A stretch of DNA of 5,845 bases, from positions 1-5,845 of the forward strand of contig JAKADD010000176.1 in NCBI GenBank assembly GCA_021820825.1. The letters run 5' to 3'. Of the stretch, positions 1 through 5,845 are shown piece by piece; the first letter of the stretch is position 1, and every line of letters starts with the position of its first letter. The DNA is from Bacillota bacterium (GTDB lineage Bacteria > Bacillota > Bacilli > Alicyclobacillales > SLC66). The position numbers and the translations under genes are program-made. The notes beneath the pieces are model-generated. The model worked only from the letters and a program-made list of their open reading frames with translations, was not told the DNA's origin and did no database searches.

Positions 1-1233
1 CGTTATTGACACGGTCACCTGCTGCAGATCCCAGCCATACAGGGAGTCGCTCTCTGCTGGGAGCAGAATGTCGAATGTCGGCTGTATGACTGCGAATGGC
101 CTGATTGACAGTTCAGGTTCAACCGTGTCCAGTTCCTCCGCATGATTGAGCCACAAGGAGCCTGGTGTGGACAATTTATAGACGGAAGCGCCATTTTCCC
201 CCTGGCCTTTCATCAGCACTCCCAGACAGACGAGCATTTGTATGACACGCAGTTCATACACGCTGGCGCCCGGTTCATAGTAGTAGTCCGCGATGAGATT
301 TCCCAGCGCAGTCAGAACAGAATCACTGTATACCCAGTCGCGTGCAGTCAGCTGTCCAATCCGTGACACCACTCGCGCGAGCGTCCGGATGGCGCTGCGG
401 TAGGTGTGGATATAAAAGCGCAACAAGGCGCGGGCGCGTTCGTCCTCGGTTTGGGCCATGTAGGCTGCGCCCGCATCTCTGACCACGCGCAGTTGCCCCT
501 GCGGCTCTTCGACGATGCAACCTTCCTTCCACAGATGGTCATAGATCAGGGCAAAGCGGTCGGGATAATCGTGAAACCGTCGCCCAAACCCGAAGCGCCA
601 TCCTGGTTGGGGCGGCAATGGTTCTTCGGCGATTTCCAGCAGTTGCAGGAGTTGACTCTGTTGCCGCTTGAAAATTACGCCATCCTGTGTCAGTTTTACA
701 TCTTGCCTTGCGAAATAAAGCAGACACGTAACGGCGTCGCGAGCCATTGCCGTGCCATCGAAACGATACACGGCAGGTTCGTGCGCATAGCGCTGCACCG
801 TATCGCGCAAACTGTTGGCCGTTATGGCGGACACCCGCTTCCACACATCAGCAGGACAAACGTATGTCCTGCGGGATGGACTGCCAAGCTCGAACAGAAT
901 GCCTTCTTCGAGTATTTCACTGAGTAATGGGGAGGGGCTGTTCTCCTGCGCGCGACTGTTCCCCTGGGTTTTGGACACGCGATGGAACAGCGCGTCAAGC
1001 TCTTCCTGGGCATAGGAGAGCCGGCCATCGAGGGCGATTTCCTGAATGGCCAGAAACGCTTCTCCCGAGACGCTCTGCAAGCGCGTGGGCAGGTGTTCCG
1101 GTTCCGCATAGGAAGAGAGAATCGCCTGCAGCAATTCATTTTTTGAATACAGCGAACAGGCAATCGCCTGACGCACCGCGATTTGTCGCAATCGGCTGAT
1201 GTCACTCTGGTTGAGACATTCGGATAAACGCAT
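1..1233 (-). CDS. Probable helicase-associated (XPB/Ssl2 N-terminal-like) domain protein, C-terminus beyond left edge
   Basis: An uninterrupted frame of 411 codons runs from an ATG at 1233 to base 1 with no stop, so the 3' end is missing. An in-frame TAA lies 24 nt before the ATG, and GGGGTG about 5 nt upstream can serve as ribosome binding site. The N-terminus (about residues 1-45) resembles a small helical domain with an SKNELLQAIL segment. About 160-200 contains the segment LTQDGVIFKR. About 265-365 looks winged-helix-like (LGVLMKG, then VYKLSTPG). Residues 378-392 (RPFAVIQPTFDILLP) match the 'VQPnfEilvP' type of motif I associate with the bacterial helicase-associated / helicase C3 family. 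No Walker A, DEAD/DEAH or other ATPase motif is visible, so a motor is either absent or in the missing part. Family assignment is from remembered motifs, not a search. Binding of nucleic acid is an inference. The gene is separated from the trp-tyrA operon by a terminator and is probably a distinct unit. Confidence 0.62.
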   Translation of the reverse strand, partial: MRLSECLNQSDISRLRQIAVRQAIACSLYSKNELLQAILSSYAEPEHLPTRLQSVSGEAFLAIQEIALDGRLSYAQEELDALFHRVSKTQGNSRAQENSPSPLLSEILEEGILFELGSPSRRTYVCPADVWKRVSAITANSLRDTVQRYAHEPAVYRFDGTAMARDAVTCLLYFARQDVKLTQDGVIFKRQQSQLLQLLEIAEEPLPPQPGWRFGFGRRFHDYPDRFALIYDHLWKEGCIVEEPQGQLRVVRDAGAAYMAQTEDERARALLRFYIHTYRSAIRTLARVVSRIGQLTARDWVYSDSVLTALGNLIADYYYEPGASVYELRVIQMLVCLGVLMKGQGENGASVYKLSTPGSLWLNHAEELDTVEPELSIRPFAVIQPTFDILLPAESDSLYGWDLQQVTVSIT

Positions 1234-1309
1234 AAGAGCACCCCAATGTATTCCATCTTACTTGGGATATCTTGCTTCAACCCGCGTTCTCGTATACGCT
1301 GTCAGGCAT

Positions 1310-1339
1310 AAAAAAAGACTCGCCTGATCCATGCGAGTC
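1310..1339 (-). terminator. Factor-independent terminator behind tyrA
   Basis: On the minus strand GACTCGC (1339-1333) and GCGAGTC (1323-1317) form a perfect 7-bp stem around a 9-nt loop, followed at once by seven T residues (1316-1310). This is the standard intrinsic terminator layout. It lies about 108 nt past the tyrA stop and about 77 nt before the next gene's ATG. It most likely ends the trp-tyrA message and isolates the downstream gene. There is no T-run on the plus-strand side, so it works in one direction only. Confidence 0.85.
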
Positions 1340-1390
1340 AAGAGAGAGATTATAGGAGTGGAGAGAAACTACATTACACATCCCGAATCG

Positions 1391-1420
1391 ATCATACTCG
1401 ACCAATCGTTTGGAAGTCAA
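1391..1420 (-). promoter_or_regulatory. Candidate sigma-A type promoter between tyrA and the terminator
   Basis: The minus strand has TTGACT (1420-1415), an 18-nt spacer, and TATGAT (1396-1391). Each hexamer is one mismatch from the TTGACA/TATAAT consensus. A start near 1384 would give an RNA of about 75 nt ending at the terminator at 1310-1339, with read-through reaching the gene that starts at 1233. A perfect TATAAT also occurs at 1354-1349, but without a recognisable -35 at the right distance. The match is by sequence only, and chance occurrence in a 213-nt AT-richer gap is quite possible. Confidence 0.35.
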
Positions 1421-1446
1421 TACATCTGTGGCAATGACAAATAATT

Positions 1447-2568
1447 TTACTCTCGCTCCGTGACAGCATAGCCGCATGACCGTAAAAGATCAGCCGCCTG
1501 TCCAGAGAAGTCCGCCGTATCAAACTGAAGCAGCAGCTGTCCATCGTCGCCTTCCCGGCTTTCCATGATGCCAATGTTGCGAATGCTGATGTCCGCTTTC
1601 CCCAGGAGCGAAGCGATCACGCCGATCAAACCGGGTTCGTCCGGAACTGATACGGTGAGCGAGAACACGGCTCTGATGGCTCCGGTTGTTTTTGCCGGTA
1701 TGGCGTCGCGAAACTGGCGCGCGAGCCCAAAAAATTCCGTCAGCGCATCCGCTTCGTTGGCGGTGATCGCCTTTTTCAGACCAGTGATCACCGAGATCCA
1801 TTCGTCCAGAAGCGGGATGATCTCGCTGTCATTCTCCATGGTCATGTCGCGCCACAAAAGCGGATCGCTTGAGGCGATGCGGGTGATGTCGCGAAATCCG
1901 CCCGCCGCCAGTTCCGTGTGCAGCGGGTCTGCCATTGCCCGTGTTCGCACCTGGTTGACAAGGGCGGCCGCAATCAGGTGGGGCACATGGCTGATTGCGG
2001 CCACAATCCGATCATGCCGCTCCGCGCTCATGCGCCGTACTCGCGCGCCGGTGGCCTGAATCAGCATGCTCAAATCGCGGAAGGCCTGCGCATCGGTGCT
2101 GTCAAGCGGCGTGAGAACATAGATCGCGTTTTCTAACAGTCGGGCATTGGCGGCGGAGATGCCCGATTTTTCAGAACCGGCCATTGGATGACCGCCAATA
2201 AACACGGCGCGCTTGAACACCTGTTGCGCGGTGTCCACCACTCGTCTTTTGGTGCCCCCGACATCCGTAATGATGGCCCCTTCAGCAAGCGCCGGCTCGC
2301 GCCGCGCAATGACCTCCAGCAAGCTGACTGTCGTAGGCACCGGCGCCGCGATTATGACGAGGTCGGCGCCTTGCAGGGCCTCGTCAAGGCGCTCTGTGAG
2401 TTCGTCAATGGCTCCCCGTTCCAGTGCGGTTGTGAGTGTTTTGCGATCCACGTCATAGCCGACGATACGCTCGACCAACCCGGTCTGTTTCAGCGCAAAC
2501 GCCAGCGATCCGCCGATCAGTCCGCAGCCGATGACGCACACTCTGTGAAACTGCCTGCCTGCCGTCAA
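1447..2568 (-). CDS. tyrA: Prephenate dehydrogenase with C-terminal ACT domain
   Basis: The enzyme oxidatively decarboxylates prephenate to 4-hydroxyphenylpyruvate with NAD+, committing it to tyrosine in the cytoplasm. The 373-residue product matches the Bacillus-type TyrA length. It has an N-terminal Rossmann fold with GCGLIG at 14-19 and an acidic residue (D39) at the end of the second strand. Then follow ITDVGGTK (100-107), GGHPMAGSEKSG (125-136) with the expected catalytic His127, SHVPH (193-197), and GGFRDITRIASSDPLLWRD (223-241) with the conserved arginine of TRIA. Residues about 300-370 form an ACT domain, normally the site of feedback control by aromatic amino acids. The usual serine of the TDxGSxK motif is glycine here (G105). 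The start is TTG, chosen because AAAGGAG (2585-2579) lies 10 nt upstream and because it keeps the whole nucleotide-binding fold. It follows trpA by 15 nt and is clearly in the same operon; the tyrosine branch is thus co-expressed with tryptophan synthesis. Confidence 0.95.
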   Translation of the reverse strand: MTAGRQFHRVCVIGCGLIGGSLAFALKQTGLVERIVGYDVDRKTLTTALERGAIDELTERLDEALQGADLVIIAAPVPTTVSLLEVIARREPALAEGAIITDVGGTKRRVVDTAQQVFKRAVFIGGHPMAGSEKSGISAANARLLENAIYVLTPLDSTDAQAFRDLSMLIQATGARVRRMSAERHDRIVAAISHVPHLIAAALVNQVRTRAMADPLHTELAAGGFRDITRIASSDPLLWRDMTMENDSEIIPLLDEWISVITGLKKAITANEADALTEFFGLARQFRDAIPAKTTGAIRAVFSLTVSVPDEPGLIGVIASLLGKADISIRNIGIMESREGDDGQLLLQFDTADFSGQAADLLRSCGYAVTERE

Positions 2569-2578
2569 TGTTTCGTGT

Positions 2579-2585
2579 CTCCTTT
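2579..2585 (-). promoter_or_regulatory. Ribosome binding site deciding the TTG start of tyrA
   Basis: AAAGGAG on the minus strand, 10 nt before the TTG at 2568, overlaps the trpA stop codon (the first two As belong to its TAA). It is the strongest Shine-Dalgarno in the window, and no ATG lies within reach of it in the tyrA frame. Confidence 0.8.
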
Positions 2586-3408
2586 AGCGACCTGCCTCTG
2601 AAAGTTCGCGCGCCGCTGCCGACAAAGCCTGAATAGACTCGTCGAGGCGTGTGGCGTCTCCACTTGTCAGAGCCATATGGATGTCTTCACAACGCCTTAC
2701 GATTGCGCTGCCAACGATCACTCCGTCGGCGAATGCTGCGAGTTCCCGCACCTGTTGCGGGCTGCTTACGCCAAACCCCACCGCCACAGGCACGGAACTG
2801 GCCTGTTTCACCGAGTCCACGAACGCGCGCAGTTCAGCGGCAAACGCGGCGCGCTCGCCGGTCACGCCCAGAGAGGATACGCAATAGGCAAAGCCAGTGG
2901 CGCTGGCGGCAATCATCTGCACCCGCTCATGGCTGGTCAGCGAAATCAGCGGAATCAGCGCCAAATCGCAACGGGCTGCGGCAGCTCTCGTTTCCGCGCT
3001 CTCTTCGTAAGGCAGATCGGGAATGATCAGCCCATCGGCTCCAGCATCTGCGGCGGCCTGCATGAGCGCGTCTGCGCCATACTGAACCACGGGATTCACG
3101 TAGGTGAATATGACAATTGGCACGTCGCTGACCGCGCGCACGCGGGCAATGAGACGAAGCGCCCTGGGCAATGTCATGCCTGCCTGAAGGGCGCGCAGGG
3201 AACCGGCCTGAATCACAGGACCGTCCGCCAATGGGTCGGAATAGGGAATGCCGACTTCGATGACGTCCGAAAACTGCGCCAGTTCCAGAAGAATACGGTA
3301 GCTGACGTCTTCATTCGGATCGCCTGCGGATACAAAGGGAATAAATGCCGCGCGTTTTCCGCAGTTGCGGATTGCCTGTACAATTGCCGACTGACCTCGC
3401 ATAGTCAT
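2584..3408 (-). CDS. trpA: Tryptophan synthase alpha subunit
   Basis: TrpA cleaves indole-3-glycerol phosphate to indole and glyceraldehyde 3-phosphate and passes indole through a tunnel to TrpB in the alpha2-beta2 complex. The 274-residue product is of normal length for this TIM barrel. The active-site block [16 protein letters not shown] (49-64) carries the catalytic pair Glu51 and Asp62, spaced 11 residues apart like Glu49/Asp60 of the Salmonella enzyme. Loop 2 is YVNPVVQYG (103-111), loop 6 contains GVTG (181-184), and the phosphate site is formed by GFGVSSP (211-217) and GVIVGSAIV (229-237). Its ATG overlaps the trpB stop in ATGA, which favours translational coupling and equal subunit amounts. 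A second ATG two codons later (3402) is a possible start, but the overlap makes the first more likely. All key residues are present, so it should be active. Confidence 0.97.
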   Translation of the reverse strand: MTMRGQSAIVQAIRNCGKRAAFIPFVSAGDPNEDVSYRILLELAQFSDVIEVGIPYSDPLADGPVIQAGSLRALQAGMTLPRALRLIARVRAVSDVPIVIFTYVNPVVQYGADALMQAAADAGADGLIIPDLPYEESAETRAAAARCDLALIPLISLTSHERVQMIAASATGFAYCVSSLGVTGERAAFAAELRAFVDSVKQASSVPVAVGFGVSSPQQVRELAAFADGVIVGSAIVRRCEDIHMALTSGDATRLDESIQALSAAARELSEAGR

Positions 3409-4595
3409 TGTAAACGGTCCCCCAGTAGTCCTTCAACGGTGTGCACATCTTTATCGCCGCGTCCGGACAGATTGACAACAATGACGGCGTCGCCCGGAAG
3501 CGTTTTTGCCAGTTTGACGGCATGGGCAATCGCATGCGCCGACTCCAGCGCCGGTATGATTCCTTCCATTTGAGCAAGCGTCATAAAGGCTTCCAGAGCC
3601 TCCTGATCTGTGATTGATGCGTAGGAGGCGCGACCGCTGGCGGCGAGGTGGGCGTGTTCCGGCCCGATGCCCGGATAGTCCAGTCCGGCAGAAATCGAGT
3701 GGGCGGGCTGGACTTGACCAAACTCATCCTGCATGAGCAGCGTCATGGAACCATGCAGCACGCCCCGACTGCCTTTGGCAATCGTCGCCGCATGACGCGC
3801 GGTCTCTATTCCCTCGCCGGCGGCTTCCACTCCAATCAGGCGCACTGCGTCATCATGCAAAAACGGATAAAAGAGGCCCATCGCGTTGCTGCCGCCGCCA
3901 ACACAGGCGACCAGAGCGTCTGGCAGGCGGCCTTCCTGTTCGATGATCTGTTCCCGCGTTTCGTCTCCGATCACGCGTTGAAAATCGCGCACCATCATCG
4001 GATACGGATGCGGTCCCACCACGGATCCGATGATGTAGTAGGTGTCTTCGACATGCTCCACCCAGTGGCGGATCGCCTCATTGGTCGCGTCTTTGAGCGT
4101 CTTTGTGCCGGATCGCGCAGGCACGACCTCAGCGCCAAGCAGACGCATCCGAAAGACATTCAGCGCCTGCCGTTCCATGTCCTCCTCACCCATGAACACG
4201 GTGCATTGCAGCCCAAAGAGCGCCGCTACCGTCGCCGACGCCACACCATGTTGGCCGGCGCCCGTTTCCGCGATCACACGCTGCTTGCCGGTCATTTTTG
4301 CGAGCAGGCCCTGGCCGAGCGTGTTGTTGATTTTGTGCGCTCCCGTATGGTTCAGGTCTTCCCGCTTCAGGTAGATTTTCGCTCCTCCCGCAAACGCGGT
4401 CAGACGGGCGGCGAAGTACAGAGGTGTTGGCCTTCCGGAGTAATCCCTCAGGTACGAGCGCAGGAGGCGCACAAACTCAGGATCACTGGCCAAGCGACGA
4501 TAATCCGCCTCTAGCGCCAGCAAGGCAGACATCAGTGTTTCTGGAACGTATTTCCCGCCAAACTCTCCGAAGCGCCCGCGTTCATCTGGAAACAT
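3405..4595 (-). CDS. trpB: Tryptophan synthase beta subunit (PLP enzyme)
   Basis: TrpB condenses indole with L-serine to give L-tryptophan, using pyridoxal phosphate. From the start chosen here it has 396 residues, the usual TrpB length. The N-terminus contains the typical [14 protein letters not shown]. The PLP lysine is K88 in HTGAHKINN (83-91), the catalytic glutamate is E110 in ETGAGQHG, the cofactor phosphate loop is GGGSN (233-237), and SGRGDKD (377-383) near the end carries the serine that contacts the PLP ring nitrogen. Numbering sits one residue from the Salmonella enzyme (K87, E109). An ATG three codons upstream (4604) is possible, but AGGGGG lies directly against it with no spacer, whereas that stretch is 9 nt from the ATG at 4595; I therefore prefer 4595. 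It begins 27 nt after trpF and overlaps trpA by four bases. It is the ordinary TrpA-dependent (TrpB1) type. Confidence 0.97.
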   Translation of the reverse strand: MFPDERGRFGEFGGKYVPETLMSALLALEADYRRLASDPEFVRLLRSYLRDYSGRPTPLYFAARLTAFAGGAKIYLKREDLNHTGAHKINNTLGQGLLAKMTGKQRVIAETGAGQHGVASATVAALFGLQCTVFMGEEDMERQALNVFRMRLLGAEVVPARSGTKTLKDATNEAIRHWVEHVEDTYYIIGSVVGPHPYPMMVRDFQRVIGDETREQIIEQEGRLPDALVACVGGGSNAMGLFYPFLHDDAVRLIGVEAAGEGIETARHAATIAKGSRGVLHGSMTLLMQDEFGQVQPAHSISAGLDYPGIGPEHAHLAASGRASYASITDQEALEAFMTLAQMEGIIPALESAHAIAHAVKLAKTLPGDAVIVVNLSGRGDKDVHTVEGLLGDRLQ

Positions 4596-4604
4596 CCTCT
4601 GCAT

Positions 4605-4610
4605 CCCCCT
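4605..4610 (-). promoter_or_regulatory. Ribosome binding site of trpB
   Basis: AGGGGG on the minus strand touches the ATG at 4604 without a spacer but stands 9 nt before the ATG at 4595. This spacing supports the shorter TrpB beginning MFPDERGRF, which also fits the usual start of the family. Confidence 0.55.
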
Positions 4611-4622
4611 CGCTTTATTGCT

Positions 4623-5285
4623 TTACTTCATTTTCTCGCCGCAGTTCCTCGCCGCGCTGACAAACGCCCGCATTTTCACCGGATCCTTCCGGTTTTCTGT
4701 TTCAATGCCTGACGAAACGTCGACGGCAAAGGGCTTGTACCGCGCCGCCAACTCCCCAACTGTATCCGGAGTCAGGCCGCCCGCCACGATGATGGGCAGA
4801 TCCGCCAACAGAGGCTTCAGACGATTGATATCCGGCCAGGCAAAAGGTCTGCCTGTTCCTCCGTATGCGCCGCCGTGCAGCGAATCGAGCAGCAATCCGT
4901 CAACTTGATCCGTAAATTCGCTCACCATCCGGTCGACCTCCGTGCCGCGCACCCGCCATGTCTTCCAGACAGTGAGTCCGCGCCCGCGCAATTCAGCGCA
5001 GAGGGCAGGTTCTTCGTCCCCGGACAGTTGGACATGGCGAACGCCCGTATCGTCAGCGAGGCGCAAAATATCCGGTGCGGTGCGATTCACCAGCACAAGA
5101 ACCGGCTGCGGCAGCGGTTCTGCCAATTGTTCCTGTTGCAGGCCTTCGATAATTTGCTTGACGAGCGCGGCGCTGACTTCGCGTTTGCTGCTGGCAAGCA
5201 CAAACCCGATATAATCGGCGCCCGCCAGCGCCGCCTCGCGGGCATCCGCAAAGGTTCTCAGTCCGCACAGCTTCACACGGACCAT
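4623..5285 (-). CDS. trpF: Phosphoribosylanthranilate isomerase
   Basis: TrpF carries out the Amadori rearrangement of N-(5-phosphoribosyl)anthranilate to CdRP, the substrate of TrpC. The 220-residue TIM barrel has the normal length. The general base Cys7 is in VKLCGL (4-9), and the general acid is Asp134 in LLLDS (131-135). GGTGRPFAW (142-150) is the family GGTGxxFxW motif. IVAGGLTPDTV (166-176) and VDVSSGIE (188-195) form the phosphate site. The segment after it reads TENRKD, where a glycine is common before KD; this is a minor deviation. Its ATG shares one base with the trpC stop (TGATG), and I find no good Shine-Dalgarno ahead of it, so translation probably depends on ribosomes finishing trpC. 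It is a stand-alone protein, not the TrpC-TrpF fusion seen in enteric bacteria. Confidence 0.96.
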   Translation of the reverse strand: MVRVKLCGLRTFADAREAALAGADYIGFVLASSKREVSAALVKQIIEGLQQEQLAEPLPQPVLVLVNRTAPDILRLADDTGVRHVQLSGDEEPALCAELRGRGLTVWKTWRVRGTEVDRMVSEFTDQVDGLLLDSLHGGAYGGTGRPFAWPDINRLKPLLADLPIIVAGGLTPDTVGELAARYKPFAVDVSSGIETENRKDPVKMRAFVSAARNCGEKMK

Positions 5286-5845
5286 CAGTTTCGTCGCGAA
5301 CCTAGCAGTTGCGCGACTCCCTCCCCGATCCGACCGACGCCAAACCGCATCAGCGTCTCGCCAACCAGAATTGCGTGCGCACCCGCCTGACGCAAGCGGT
5401 CGACGTCACTCGCCGTTTTGATTCCACTTTCCCCGACGAGTATCACGTCCTGGTCAATCGCTGCAGCCAGCGTTTCGGTCAGGCTCAAATCGACGTCAAA
5501 CGTCCGTAAATCGCGGTGGTTGACGCCCACGATCTGAGGGCGCAGCGGCGCCGCCCGGCGCCATTCTTCCAGCGAATGAATCTCAACAAGAACCGCCATT
5601 CCCCAGTCTGTGGCCAGCGTGTACAGTTCTTGCAGCGACTCGTCAGACAGTGCGGCCGCGATCAGCAGAATGGCGTCCGCACCCATTGCGCGCGCTTCCA
5701 GGACCTGCAGTTCATCGATGATGAAGTCCTTGCGAAGTATTGGCAAACCCGTCGCCGCGCGCACTGCCTTCAAAATGTCGGACGAGCCCTGAAAATAGGT
5801 GCGGTCCGTGAGCACCGACAGCGCGCTCGCGCCGGCAGCCTCATA
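5285..5845 (-). CDS. trpC: Indole-3-glycerol phosphate synthase, N-terminus beyond right edge
   Basis: TrpC closes the indole ring by decarboxylating CdRP to indole-3-glycerol phosphate, which TrpA then uses. The frame is open to the last base, giving 186 residues that begin YEAAGASALSVLTD; roughly the first 70-80 residues of a protein usually about 260 long are missing. Numbered from the first visible residue: YFQGS (17-21); LRKDFI (37-42) with Lys39, matching the general acid of the Sulfolobus enzyme; ARAMGADAILLI (51-62); VEIH (87-90) with a conserved Glu; GVNHRDL (107-113) with the conserved Asn109; GESGI (138-142) with its Glu139; and AILVGETLM (158-166). In GVNHRDL the His stands where Asn is common, which I take as normal variation. 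It ends in TGA overlapping the trpF ATG. A GTG at 5815 is internal, not the start, since typical TrpC sequence continues upstream of it. Confidence 0.96.
   Translation of the reverse strand, partial: YEAAGASALSVLTDRTYFQGSSDILKAVRAATGLPILRKDFIIDELQVLEARAMGADAILLIAAALSDESLQELYTLATDWGMAVLVEIHSLEEWRRAAPLRPQIVGVNHRDLRTFDVDLSLTETLAAAIDQDVILVGESGIKTASDVDRLRQAGAHAILVGETLMRFGVGRIGEGVAQLLGSRRN

Noticed and set aside
406..927. 173-codon open frame on the plus strand in the left part
   Set aside because: It is opposite a continuous 411-codon minus-strand frame with family-like motifs, so it is best explained as a shadow.
822..1280. 152-codon minus-strand frame overlapping the helicase-associated gene in another frame
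   Set aside because: The product is rich in Cys and Arg and has no domain. The overlapping frame starting at 1233 is open to the window edge and carries recognisable motifs. I first suspected a broken gene here, but the 1233 frame is intact.
1291..1298. Perfect 8-bp palindrome CGTATACG upstream of the left-end gene
   Set aside because: It is too short to call an operator, and a palindrome this size is expected by chance in a window of this length.
1333..1365. GAG/TAG-rich run on the plus strand resembling TRAP binding triplets
   Set aside because: TRAP binds such triplets in the trp message, but the operon is transcribed from the other strand, where this region is pyrimidine-rich, and it lies at the operon end rather than the leader.
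1234..1446. Search for repeats, insertion sequence ends, tRNA genes or CRISPR units in the only sizeable gap and elsewhere
   Set aside because: I saw no terminal inverted repeats, tandem repeats, tRNA-like cloverleaf or spaced direct repeats; only the terminator hairpin and the promoter-like hexamers stand out.
1277..1477. 66-codon minus-strand frame spanning the tyrA end and the intergenic gap
   Set aside because: It runs through the terminator hairpin and its T-tract, has no clear ribosome binding site and no similarity I can name.
2677..3573. 298-codon open frame on the plus strand opposite trpA and the end of trpB
   Set aside because: It is antisense to a gene with complete active-site motifs. 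Its product is rich in His, Arg, Cys and Gly without any recognisable domain, as expected from the complement of GC-rich coding sequence.
3648..4514. 288-codon open frame on the plus strand opposite trpB
   Set aside because: Same reasoning: a shadow of trpB with no known motif and no ribosome binding context.

Overview
The window holds the end of a bacterial aromatic amino acid operon, entirely on the minus strand. Read right to left the order is trpC (5' part cut off by the right edge), trpF, trpB, trpA, tyrA. After a short intergenic stretch with a factor-independent terminator comes the first 411 codons of a gene for a probable helicase-associated (XPB/Ssl2 N-terminal-like) domain protein, whose end lies beyond the left edge. 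No gene on the plus strand is credible; the long plus-strand frames are shadows of the trp and tyrA genes.

The organism is most likely a moderately GC-rich Gram-positive of the Firmicutes (Bacilli). The evidence is the trpC-F-B-A order with separate trpC and trpF genes, a Bacillus-type monofunctional prephenate dehydrogenase with a C-terminal ACT domain directly behind trpA, a TTG start with a strong AAAGGAG Shine-Dalgarno, and a classical hairpin-plus-U-tract terminator. A relative of Alicyclobacillus is a reasonable guess from the gene style and base composition, but the sequence alone does not settle it.

Layout: 5285-5845 trpC (indole-3-glycerol phosphate synthase, partial); 4623-5285 trpF (phosphoribosylanthranilate isomerase); 3405-4595 trpB and 2584-3408 trpA (the two tryptophan synthase subunits); 1447-2568 tyrA (prephenate dehydrogenase); 1234-1446 intergenic, with a promoter-like sequence and a terminator; 1-1233 helicase-associated protein (partial). 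Gene junctions are tight: trpC/trpF share one base (TGATG), trpB/trpA overlap by four bases (ATGA), 27 nt separate trpF from trpB, and 15 nt separate trpA from tyrA. This points to one polycistronic, translationally coupled message.

TrpF, TrpC, TrpA and TrpB perform the last four steps to tryptophan from phosphoribosylanthranilate. TyrA diverts prephenate, from the other chorismate branch, toward tyrosine. The operon front, where regulation would be expected, lies outside the window. I see no clearly novel system. The points most worth a second look are a promoter-like/terminator pair behind tyrA that could yield a small RNA or leader, a Ser-to-Gly change in a normally conserved active-site motif of TyrA, and the helicase-associated gene with no motor domain in the visible part.
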